Below, piece by piece: positions 14,627-21,220 of a DNA stretch of 24,747 nucleotides. The position numbers and the translations under genes were made by a program. Where the stretch lies: positions 1 through 24,747 of IMG/VR virus record IMGVR_UViG_3300020281_000122. One strand, written 5' to 3'. Positions within the stretch are counted from its first letter, which is position 1. Every line of letters begins with the position of its first letter. This DNA is from a virus. Under the pieces are notes generated by a model. It ran no database searches and was not told where the DNA came from. It saw only the letters and a program-made list of their open reading frames with translations.

Positions 14627-15026
14627 CTGGTATTCCTAAATTAAGTGGTTTGTGTACTTTTTCTATCTTAGGCTTTGATTTAGTCTGCAACTCTGCAATT
14701 CTTTGTAACTCAACATAAGGCTCACCAATGTTACGCAATATCTCAACGTCTGCATCTGCTAACTGTTCTACAGTTTCTATACCAACAAGTTCTAACTCTA
14801 CCCTTCTTGGCTCACTCATAGCAGGTAATTCTTTAAGTGAAGTGCCTTTTGTTTTTTTCTTACCTTTTGTCTTTTTGTAGGCTTCCCATTCAGTTGGAAA
14901 CCTTGTTAAATCTTCTGGCCTTACAGGACATTCAAAAACATCCTTCATACCTTTTATTGTGATCCTTACAAAATCACGCATCTTTCCATTGAACTCACGT
15001 TCATAAAATTGTGGTTCTACACTCAT
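14592..15026 (-). CDS. Small head-completion-type protein with helix-hairpin-helix-like segment (144 aa)
   Basis: Begins MSVEPQFYEREFNGKMRDFV followed by RITIKG, an opening I recall from small conserved proteins located between capsid and adaptor genes. Residues about 32-50 (VFECPVRPEDLTRFPTEWEA) are followed by a Lys-rich linker. Residues about 74-110 (VELELVGIETVEQLADADVE, then ILRNIG) then read like a helix-hairpin-helix module: helix, G-I, helix, then a second turn N-I-G. This motif commonly binds DNA backbone or serves as a protein contact. The last 35 residues are basic and proline-rich. It overlaps the adaptor by 35 bases. Role in head closure is inferred from position. Confidence 0.66.
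   Translation of the reverse strand: MSVEPQFYEREFNGKMRDFVRITIKGMKDVFECPVRPEDLTRFPTEWEAYKKTKGKKKTKGTSLKELPAMSEPRRVELELVGIETVEQLADADVEILRNIGEPYVELQRIAELQTKSKPKIEKVHKPLNLGIPDEPIDDMPKRS
14634..14637 (-). promoter_or_regulatory. Ribosome binding site placing the adaptor start inside the previous gene
   Basis: AGGA lies seven bases before ATG 14626. It supports the 35-base overlap between the helix-hairpin-helix-like protein and the adaptor as real and not a mis-called start. Confidence 0.6.
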
Positions 15027-15050
15027 AAAATCCCTCCAGATTAGTTAGTA

Positions 15051-15072
15051 AGGGGCAAGTTGCCCTGCCCCT
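15051..15072 (-). terminator. GC-rich hairpin after the decoration gene (terminator-like or attenuator)
   Basis: AGGGGCA (15051-15057) pairs with TGCCCCT (15066-15072) across an 8-base loop. An alternative inner stem, GGGCAA/TTGCCC (15053-15065), competes with it. This is the most GC-rich stretch in the area and sits in the longest intergenic gap of the operon (54 bases), right after the capsid and decoration genes. Read on the minus strand, the stem is followed by TACTAACTAATC rather than a clean U run, so termination would be partial at best. On the plus strand an AATTTTATTT tract follows instead. It may reduce expression of downstream genes or protect the 3' end of capsid mRNA. Confidence 0.5.
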
Positions 15073-15080
15073 AATTTTAT

Positions 15081-15551
15081 TTACATAGGAAAATCACAGA
15101 TAATTTCTTTATCTGAAATGTCTCCTGCAAATGCACAAACATGGCTTGTGACATCGGCAGTAACGTCTAGCTTTCCATCAGATGAACCAGTTGGTGTTAG
15201 TGGGTCACCATCTGCACCTGCTGTTAATGCTGCTGCCATTGTTGCAGGGCCTTTTATCTGAACCCAACAATACTGACCATCAGTAGGTGTTGATTGTAAA
15301 ATCCCTGCACCTATTTCTACAGAGTCAGATAGATCAGAAGTTACCTGATGATTTTTATAACCATCTAATGTGTAGTAATATGCTGCATTACCACTTGTGG
15401 CTGCAACACTACCTGCTCCAGTATCATACTGAACGTATTTATAGATTTTTGTACCATCTGAATCGATGATAGCACCTAACTGACCAGGTCTAAACTCTGC
15501 TGTGTCAGCTACGGCTGTTGGGTCAATACCCATAATTGCTGCTATTGCCAT
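15081..15551 (-). CDS. Capsid decoration-type protein (156 aa)
   Basis: It lies 29 bases after the major capsid gene with an AAGGAT ribosome site. Opens MAIAAIMGIDPTAVADTAEF, then RPGQLG and a beta-rich chain with KYVQYDTGAGSVAATSGNAA, VEIGAGILQSTPTDGQYCWV and a closing AGDISDKEIICDF. The pattern 'PG--G-I-D-DG--Y-YVQ' and 'G--QST-TDGQY-WVQIKG' is like the small beta-barrel proteins that often follow the coat protein and stud its surface. Ala/Gly/Thr/Asp-rich composition with few Lys supports an extracellular or particle role. No named family is claimed, and it could instead be a head fibre. Confidence 0.68.
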   Translation of the reverse strand: MAIAAIMGIDPTAVADTAEFRPGQLGAIIDSDGTKIYKYVQYDTGAGSVAATSGNAAYYYTLDGYKNHQVTSDLSDSVEIGAGILQSTPTDGQYCWVQIKGPATMAAALTAGADGDPLTPTGSSDGKLDVTADVTSHVCAFAGDISDKEIICDFPM

Positions 15552-15580
15552 AACAACTTATCCTTTCTTGTTAATTAAAA

Positions 15581-16522
15581 TTAAACGTGAATGACACCTT
15601 GTAAGGCTCTGTTAGAAACAGTTAAGTTTCCTGACCAAAACATAGGTGTTACCATTGCATCTTGATTGACACTCATCTTAGCTTCGCCAGGAACAAAGTT
15701 TCTGTTAGCTGCAACTTCCAATCTTAGATAATCTGTATTTAAGAAATACATCTTATTTGTTGGACAAGCATCGTCAAAGATCACGTCTGAATTAAGATAC
15801 TGAACACTTGTAAATCCAGAGTTTGCTAATGTATCAGATGTAACTCTCTGAATAGCCTGTAATGAGCCTAAGAAGGCTTTGTAGGCATTTGTATCAGCCA
15901 TAATTAAGTCTGGACTATCTGCGCCACGAACTAGACTCAAGTAAATATTATTCATATCTGCTTGAACATTTGCTGTGCTAAACGCAGAACTTGTTGCTGT
16001 TGTCTGAACATTTTGGAAAAAGGTAAATGTAGAACTGTTAATACCACCTACTGTACCTGTTCCTGCATCTGCTACAAGTAACTGTAGTCCACCGATTTCT
16101 TTACCACCAGAACCAGTGCCATCAGAATATAGTGATGTAGACAATGTATTCATCATTGTTTTTTCTAAAACACCAATTCTTGACTCAAGTAAGTTGATAA
16201 CAGCTTCAGTACCAGAGTTTTGAATTTGCTCTAATCCTGAGATTGTTACATTACCTGCAAGTTGCTTATAGTCGAATGTAGCACTTGTTAAAACATCTGA
16301 AGGTGAAACATCTAATGTCTCATATCCAGAATAGAACCCAACTGTGCCGTTTGAAGCATACTCAAGTTCTCTAACAATTTGTCTACCAGTAACAGTTGAT
16401 ACGTTACCATTCTCATTTAATCTTCGTAGCAAAGCATTATGATTTGTTACGTTATCAGCCAAACTTTTAGATCTGTTTCTAAGAGTAGTGGTGATTATTT
16501 CCGATAAATTTGGACTTGCCAT
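15581..16522 (-). CDS. Major capsid protein, HK97 fold (313 aa)
   Basis: An N-terminal helix (MASPNLSEIITTTLRNRSKS) is followed by a short extended loop with NALLRRLNENGNVSTVTGRQ and a VGFYSGYETLDVSPSDVLTS strand region that looks like the E-loop. Next come a long spine helix (about residues 100-135, SGTEAVINLLESRIGVLEK) and A-domain strands (about 190-285, PDLIMADTNAYKAFLGSL, DVIFDDACPTNKMYFLNTDY). The chain ends GNLTVSNRALQGVIHV. The size is typical of a HK97-type coat without a large insertion. It follows the scaffold and precedes a decoration gene, the classic head order. Many copies per particle are expected. No N-terminal maturation protease domain is apparent. Confidence 0.88.
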   Translation of the reverse strand: MASPNLSEIITTTLRNRSKSLADNVTNHNALLRRLNENGNVSTVTGRQIVRELEYASNGTVGFYSGYETLDVSPSDVLTSATFDYKQLAGNVTISGLEQIQNSGTEAVINLLESRIGVLEKTMMNTLSTSLYSDGTGSGGKEIGGLQLLVADAGTGTVGGINSSTFTFFQNVQTTATSSAFSTANVQADMNNIYLSLVRGADSPDLIMADTNAYKAFLGSLQAIQRVTSDTLANSGFTSVQYLNSDVIFDDACPTNKMYFLNTDYLRLEVAANRNFVPGEAKMSVNQDAMVTPMFWSGNLTVSNRALQGVIHV

Positions 16523-16525
16523 AAT

Positions 16526-17611
16526 CTATCCCCTTTCATTATTTTCTAATTGTTGAATTGATTTCAAGATTGTGTCTCTTACAGACAAACCAGTTGGAAG
16601 TGCTTTTTCAGCAGGTGTTGGGTTACCTCTAACAGTTGATCTCTGTGCTTTTTTTGCCTTTTTCACAGCTTCGGTCTTAACCTCTTTCTGTGTCTTGGTC
16701 GCTGCATAGTTATCCATCAAACTCTGTCTTAATTTAGGGTCTGCATAGATAGCCATCTCATAAGCTGACTCAAGGTCTTGTGCTTGGTTGCCTTGTATCA
16801 ATACTCCCATTCTATCCCTGACTTCTTCAAAGTGTGGATATTTAAGGTTGCCATCGGCATCTTTAGCACTTGCAAATTTGTCGATCATTGACTGTGTGTC
16901 TTGCTGAACACTTTGCATTTGTGTCTGTTGTTGTTGATTTAGAAAACCTTGTAACTGGGCTACTTGCTGTTGCAATGCTTTCACTTGTGGGTCTGCGTAT
17001 TCATCTTCGGCTGTGTCCATTCCGACTTCCGACATATCTACCCCATAATTTTTAGCTAACCATTGGATCGCTTGTTTAGGGTCTTTACGCAAATAATCGT
17101 GGGCTGCGAGTAACTGTCTTACTGCACCAACCTCATCCATTCCTGCCCTTGAGAAATCATCCATATGTGGTTTTAATATCTCATCAAAGGCTTCTTGTCT
17201 TTTTCGGTATTTAGCTACACCTTGAGTTTTTTTGGTATAGTCACCTTCTAATTCTTTATATCTTTTCATAAATAAATGCTGACCTGTAGCATCCATTTCA
17301 TTGAACTGATCTTTAAAATCAGTTGGCCAATGTTGTGGAGGTGTTATAGCTTCTAAGGGCTTTTCTTCTCCCTCTGCTTTTTCTTCAACCTCTGTTTCAG
17401 CAACTTCTTCTTCAGTTTCTTCTGTTGCTTCTTCTTCTATTTCCTCTGTCTCTTGTGGAGTTTCGGCTGTTTCTTGTTGTGGTATTTCCTGATTAGCCAA
17501 CACTCTGTTCAATGTTTCACGAACTGTCTCTGATGCTGACTCATTAGTAGCTTCTGGGCTTGTTGGCGCAGAATCTTGAGTGCTTTCTAGCTGTTCTAAA
17601 TTTTCTGTCAT
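16526..17611 (-). CDS. Capsid scaffold / assembly protein (361 aa)
   Basis: Strongly biased composition: residues 1-90 are Glu/Thr-rich and acidic (EEIEEEATEETEEEVAETEV), likely disordered. Then comes a conserved-looking PPQHWPTDFKDQFNEMDATG (about 90-110) and a helical body with YTKKTQGVAKYRKRQEAFDE. A Gln-rich coiled coil (about 208-240) follows, then a basic tail (KKAKKAQRSTVRG) that could contact the coat or DNA. Acidic N terminus, coiled coil, basic C terminus and position immediately before the major capsid gene are the usual marks of a scaffold. No serine protease motif is visible. ATGA overlap with the 70-aa protein upstream. Confidence 0.82.
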   Translation of the reverse strand: MTENLEQLESTQDSAPTSPEATNESASETVRETLNRVLANQEIPQQETAETPQETEEIEEEATEETEEEVAETEVEEKAEGEEKPLEAITPPQHWPTDFKDQFNEMDATGQHLFMKRYKELEGDYTKKTQGVAKYRKRQEAFDEILKPHMDDFSRAGMDEVGAVRQLLAAHDYLRKDPKQAIQWLAKNYGVDMSEVGMDTAEDEYADPQVKALQQQVAQLQGFLNQQQQTQMQSVQQDTQSMIDKFASAKDADGNLKYPHFEEVRDRMGVLIQGNQAQDLESAYEMAIYADPKLRQSLMDNYAATKTQKEVKTEAVKKAKKAQRSTVRGNPTPAEKALPTGLSVRDTILKSIQQLENNERG

Positions 17612-17820
17612 TTTAATATATGGTTTTGTTCATTCCCTACTTCAATAAAGTTATTTTTACGCAAAAACTCCCTATGCTGTGATCTTGACGTAATCCAACC
17701 AAAATCTTTCATATTCTGATATGGCTCTATATCTCTCATCAAATTCACAGAATGAGATTCTATTGCTTCCGATTTTTCAACAAGTTTGCCGTTAACGTAG
17801 ATGTAAGTTTTCTTACTCAT
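17608..17820 (-). CDS. Small conserved pre-scaffold protein (70 aa)
   Basis: Starts MSKKTYIYVNGKLVEKSEAI. The core reads DIEPYQNMKDFGWITSRSQH, then REFLRKNNFIEVGNE (about residues 30-65). The pattern D-I-x-PY-x-x-M-x-x-G-x-x-I-x-SRSQHR-x-x-L-x-x-x-x-x-x-EVGNE is one I recall as highly conserved in small proteins placed just before scaffold or coat genes in many tailed phages; its function is not established. There is no membrane segment or enzyme motif. It is coupled to the gene above and the scaffold below by ATGA overlaps. The conserved position points to a role in head assembly. Confidence 0.85.
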   Translation of the reverse strand: MSKKTYIYVNGKLVEKSEAIESHSVNLMRDIEPYQNMKDFGWITSRSQHREFLRKNNFIEVGNEQNHILK

Positions 17821-18032
17821 CTCATAAGCATCCTTGCTGCTTGTTGGCGCATTTCTGCATCCATCTTACGAGCAGGTCTTTTAAATGACCCTAATGCTTG
17901 GACAAACTCTTGACCAAACACTTTCGCAAGTATTCCCATAAGAGGACTGTCTACAGCTTCTCTTATTATTTCTTTTTCTTGTTCTGATAATTCTGCATAG
18001 GCTTTCGCAGCCATTTCCATATCTACCTGCAT
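17817..18032 (-). CDS. Small helical hypothetical protein (71 aa)
   Basis: Starts MQVDMEMAAKAYAELSEQEK. Residues 5-45 predict as two amphipathic helices (ELSEQEKEIIREAVDSPLMG, ILAKVFGQEFVQAL), followed by a basic stretch (KRPARKMDAEMRQQAARMLM). The charge pattern suggests a small dimerising helical protein. The start is an ATG overlapping the preceding stop (TAATG), with AGGAGA inside the upstream gene's end about 9 bases before it. The frame is well supported by its overlaps on both sides. I do not recognise the family; its place between an unknown disordered protein and the pre-scaffold protein suggests a head-assembly accessory. Confidence 0.72.
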   Translation of the reverse strand: MQVDMEMAAKAYAELSEQEKEIIREAVDSPLMGILAKVFGQEFVQALGSFKRPARKMDAEMRQQAARMLMR

Positions 18033-18847
18033 TACATGAAGTCTCCTGGATTACCAAACAGACCTAAATTAGCTGCTGCTTGTGTTGGTTGTGTTAGATT
18101 TCTTGTTCGTAAAAGATCAACTAATGTGTTTTGTGCATATCCATAAGGCTGATAAAGATTGCCTTGACCTGAGTACAGATAAAAAGGGTCTTGTAAGTAA
18201 TTTACGGCTAAATCATCTGATACTGGTGGTCTTGTTTCTTCTTCTACTGCATCTCTTGGGTTAGCTGCTCTAATAATCTGTGGCTCATTGTTGTCATCAC
18301 CCATATTCATGTCTGTGTTAGTTATTGTTGTCACAGGTGTAAACAAATCATAGCCTGGCACAGAACCAGTAGGACTAGCCATGCCAAAACCCTGACCTGT
18401 TGTTCCTGTTATTTGACCATCTGCATTGTAAGTTGGTACTTGACCTCTATTTAAAGCATTGAGTGTCATTCTTGAAGGCAGACCAGTTAAGGCATTTACT
18501 AAACTTGCACCTGGCACAATGCTTGGTATGTTTAGACCTTTAGCCTTTTCTTGTAATTGTTGTGCAGCTTGGCTGTTTGCAAAATTAAAGTCCGTTGCAT
18601 CAGGAACAGCATCTGAACTAAAAAAAGTTTGACTATCTTGACTTTGGCTTTGATCTGTTCGTGCAGACTTCATTGCTGCATCAGACAAATTTGATCTTGA
18701 TGTGGGTAATGATCCTATATTTGCATCCATAAAATCATCAACACCACCAGAAGCTATACCAACTTCAGTTTCAGACAAACCCATATTTGCATCAAAGCTA
18801 TCAGATGTATCTTCTTGACCTGAGTCGTTGCTTGGACTGTCACCCAT
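18032..18847 (-). CDS. Disordered, lysine-poor hypothetical virion-type protein (271 aa)
   Basis: No family recognised. Residues 1-90 are Ser/Asp/Gln-rich and acidic (MGDSPSNDSGQEDTSDSFDA). A short hydrophobic patch follows (about 104-130, GLNIPSIVPGASLVNALTGL), then a Gly/Pro/Thr/Asn-rich stretch and an aromatic C terminus with PFYLYSGQGNLYQPYGYAQN (about 218-238) and LVDLLRTRNLTQPTQ. Only three lysines are present, at 60, 101 and 103, unlike the Lys-rich small proteins elsewhere. Low complexity and aromatic repeats suggest a structural or minor capsid component. It starts inside the stop of the acyltransferase gene (TAATG), so the two are coupled, raising the possibility that it is the enzyme's substrate. 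Confidence 0.62.
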   Translation of the reverse strand: MGDSPSNDSGQEDTSDSFDANMGLSETEVGIASGGVDDFMDANIGSLPTSRSNLSDAAMKSARTDQSQSQDSQTFFSSDAVPDATDFNFANSQAAQQLQEKAKGLNIPSIVPGASLVNALTGLPSRMTLNALNRGQVPTYNADGQITGTTGQGFGMASPTGSVPGYDLFTPVTTITNTDMNMGDDNNEPQIIRAANPRDAVEEETRPPVSDDLAVNYLQDPFYLYSGQGNLYQPYGYAQNTLVDLLRTRNLTQPTQAAANLGLFGNPGDFM

Positions 18848-19248
18848 TATAAAATCACCTTTTTAAATAAATTATTCTTAGTTCTTCTTCCATGAAGAAT
18901 TGTACCTTTGCCATAAAGACTGACTAAATGTTTTCTTGCTTCTAAAAGCATTTGTTTGGCATTACCAAAGGGCATAACCAACTCAACTATCCAAAGGTTG
19001 TTGCCACCAACAAAATCCTGTCCTGTTATGTGGACACTTCCTCTTTCATAGTTTTCAGATGCTTCATCAGTGAGCCAAGCCCAAATCATAAAACCTTGTG
19101 GGTTATTATCACCATCCCAAACACGATACTGATAGTTAGCTATTGCAGGTAAGATCAATCTGTAAATATCACTAACCTTATAGGCTGCATGATGCCTAGA
19201 ATGACCCATAAGCCATACAATACGGCCTAGTGCTTCGCTGTTGTTCAT
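18847..19248 (-). CDS. HlyC-type toxin-activating lysine acyltransferase (133 aa)
   Basis: Members move a fatty-acyl chain from acyl-ACP to internal lysines of RTX toxins. The alignment to E. coli HlyC as I remember it is nearly ungapped: LGRIVWLMGHSRHHAAYKVS for the LG-V-WLW--SPLH--W-VS block, LILPAIANYQYRVW for VLPAI-ANQY, MIWAWLTDEASENY for CSWANLSLENE, and DFVGGNNLWIVELVMPFGNA for DWTSGDRKWFIDWIAPFGD. Catalytic His23 of HlyC corresponds to His20; Asp92 corresponds to Glu89, an acidic swap. The protein is about 35 residues shorter than HlyC at the C terminus. It sits between portal and head genes with no RTX toxin visible here. Activity and substrate are unknown; proteins of this class occur in some marine phage genomes as I recall. 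Confidence 0.85.
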   Translation of the reverse strand: MNNSEALGRIVWLMGHSRHHAAYKVSDIYRLILPAIANYQYRVWDGDNNPQGFMIWAWLTDEASENYERGSVHITGQDFVGGNNLWIVELVMPFGNAKQMLLEARKHLVSLYGKGTILHGRRTKNNLFKKVIL

Positions 19249-19249
19249 T

Positions 19250-21220
19250 TTAGCCAGTTACGATTTTAGCTGCGTCTATTTCTAGTTTTTCTTTTTTGAT
19301 TGCTAGATCGTCTTGTGCTTTTTGCCTATCAAGATCAAGTCTCGCTATCTTAACCTGTGCATCTGTCTGTGCTTGTGCAGTTTGTGCCTGTACTTTAGCA
19401 GCTTCTACCTCAACCAACTTATCAGCAGGATTTGCCTGTGGTTGTGGTGGCTGTATGGCTTCTAGGCTTTCTTCTAATTCCCTAGCACCTGGAAAAGCCC
19501 TAGCTGCAAATAATAACATCTGTTTTGCCTGATCGAACCCTAATGCACCAGAACTTACCAATGGCCCTACAGATTGTAAAAACTGTACTGTGGCAGTCAA
19601 AAACTCGGTTCTGTTTTTTTGATCCATAGCTGAATCAATAGCACTAGATTCCTCTGTATCTATAGATATTCTATAGCTTCTTAGTCGGTCATCACGCATG
19701 ACTGCGACCACTTCTGGAGGGATAGCAATCGCAGTCATCTTTTCAAGTAAGGTTGGCTCTAAGTTCTCAACAAGCAATTCAGCCTTTAACTGCATAATTT
19801 TGTCTAAAAACTTTTCTATTCTGCGCTGTCTGTTGACTAAACGCATTGCACCAAACTGACCTTTGATCCTTTGTGCCGTTGCTGTTTCCCTAGATGCAGA
19901 CTGACCCCTCATTATATCCGAGATACCTGTGATTTCATAAATAGTCTCAATGACTATCTGCCTTGATTGATATAATGCAGTTAATGCCCTAATAAGGTTG
20001 TCCAATGGGGCTTCTTGCATAACATTAGCAAGGCCACCACCTGCCTGTAACATAGCCATGTTATCTACTGGGATAAATTCATTATCATCAGCATCGGATA
20101 ATCTAATCAGTTCTTGAAAACTAGCATCATACACACCTCGCCTTTTTAGGGCTTCGGTAAGTGCTGCAATCCTTTGTGTAATCAAATCTAGTTCAAATAT
20201 CTGATCTTCATAGATAAACAACTCTGGTACTGGCAGAGTGGTGTCGGTAGTGGAGACTGCATATAACGGCTCTGGCATTGGCCAAAAACCATCTAAATTG
20301 TAAGGATCGTCAAAGTCCTCTAATATTTCGTTAAAACCTGTTGCAACAAATATTTGTTTACCAGACCTCTTATCCCAAATCTCATAAACTTCAGCCATAT
20401 CAGGTTCTGGATTGTCCTGATAATCAGACATTTCTGTTGATCTGTAAGTCAGAGGTATCTGCTCACCCTGTGTTCCATAATAATCAACCAAGTCCTGCCT
20501 AGATAATAAATGCCTAAAAGCAATCCATTTAACATCTTCCCAACATCTAGCAGGTGATATTGTTAAATCTGACCAGTTGACGTGTTCACAGGTAATTGAC
20601 TGTTCTCCAATAAACTCAACTGGATCACCCTCAATAAACATACCTCTTGAATCTTGCTTGACATTCTCTTGGTCAACTTCATTGCCATCAGGATCAAGTA
20701 GTCTTTGTGCAACCTGTACTTCACCCATTTGACCTGGTGCAACTTCACCAATGCCAGTAATAGGCTCAACTGTAACAGGTATTCTTTCTGGCTCACCAGT
20801 AACTAAAACAGGATCATACCTCAACCTAATAGCACCACGACCAACAATCAGCATATCCTCAATGGCTTTCTTTACTGCATTGTCAAAGTCGTAAATATCT
20901 AGCTGATACTGTAAACCTCTTTCAACAACTTCAGCAATAGTCCTACCAATAGGATCATTTGTCTTAAATCTACGGCTAACCTTTGGCTTCGGTGTATTAA
21001 AATATAAAGCAGACTTCAAAGTATCAACATTAGAATGAAATATATTCATCCTAGTCTCACGTTCAAATCTGTTTACATTATCATCACGATACCTCTGAAC
21101 TATGCCTTCAGCACGTTCTCGCCAGTTTTCCTCAAAACGTCTAGCCTTTAATATCTGATCGTTCCAATAAGCAGCCCTGTCAGCTTTCTTAGTTGGTTCT
21201 CTGTCAAATCCATATTCCAA
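19250..21220 (-). CDS. Portal protein (656 aa)
   Basis: The portal is the dodecameric ring through which DNA enters and leaves the head. Visible marks: an N-terminal helical part with RYRDDNVNRFERETRMNIFH and TLKSALYFNTPKPKVSRRF (about residues 43-87), LIVGRGAIRLRYDP (about 128-141), crown/wing strands, and a stem with YQSRQIVIETIYEITGISDI followed by MRGQSASRETATAQRIKGQF, a very typical portal signature (about 418-455). The C terminus (about 590-650) is an Ala/Gln/Lys coiled coil (KLVEVEAAKVQAQTAQAQTD). The start is TTG at 21220, directly after the in-frame TAA of the terminase; GGAGAT at 21231-21226 gives a 7-base spacing from GGAG. No ATG in frame occurs before about residue 60. Confidence 0.92.
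   Translation of the reverse strand: MEYGFDREPTKKADRAAYWNDQILKARRFEENWRERAEGIVQRYRDDNVNRFERETRMNIFHSNVDTLKSALYFNTPKPKVSRRFKTNDPIGRTIAEVVERGLQYQLDIYDFDNAVKKAIEDMLIVGRGAIRLRYDPVLVTGEPERIPVTVEPITGIGEVAPGQMGEVQVAQRLLDPDGNEVDQENVKQDSRGMFIEGDPVEFIGEQSITCEHVNWSDLTISPARCWEDVKWIAFRHLLSRQDLVDYYGTQGEQIPLTYRSTEMSDYQDNPEPDMAEVYEIWDKRSGKQIFVATGFNEILEDFDDPYNLDGFWPMPEPLYAVSTTDTTLPVPELFIYEDQIFELDLITQRIAALTEALKRRGVYDASFQELIRLSDADDNEFIPVDNMAMLQAGGGLANVMQEAPLDNLIRALTALYQSRQIVIETIYEITGISDIMRGQSASRETATAQRIKGQFGAMRLVNRQRRIEKFLDKIMQLKAELLVENLEPTLLEKMTAIAIPPEVVAVMRDDRLRSYRISIDTEESSAIDSAMDQKNRTEFLTATVQFLQSVGPLVSSGALGFDQAKQMLLFAARAFPGARELEESLEAIQPPQPQANPADKLVEVEAAKVQAQTAQAQTDAQVKIARLDLDRQKAQDDLAIKKEKLEIDAAKIVTG

Noticed and set aside
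18847-19248. Reading the 133-aa protein as a GNAT or generic hypothetical
   Set aside because: The order of blocks and the His and acidic positions follow HlyC more closely than the GNAT acetyl-CoA motif, which is present in the 144-aa protein at 6455-6021.
20563-20796. 77-aa minus-strand frame inside the portal gene
   Set aside because: Alternative-frame reading of portal sequence with no ribosome site or neighbour coupling.
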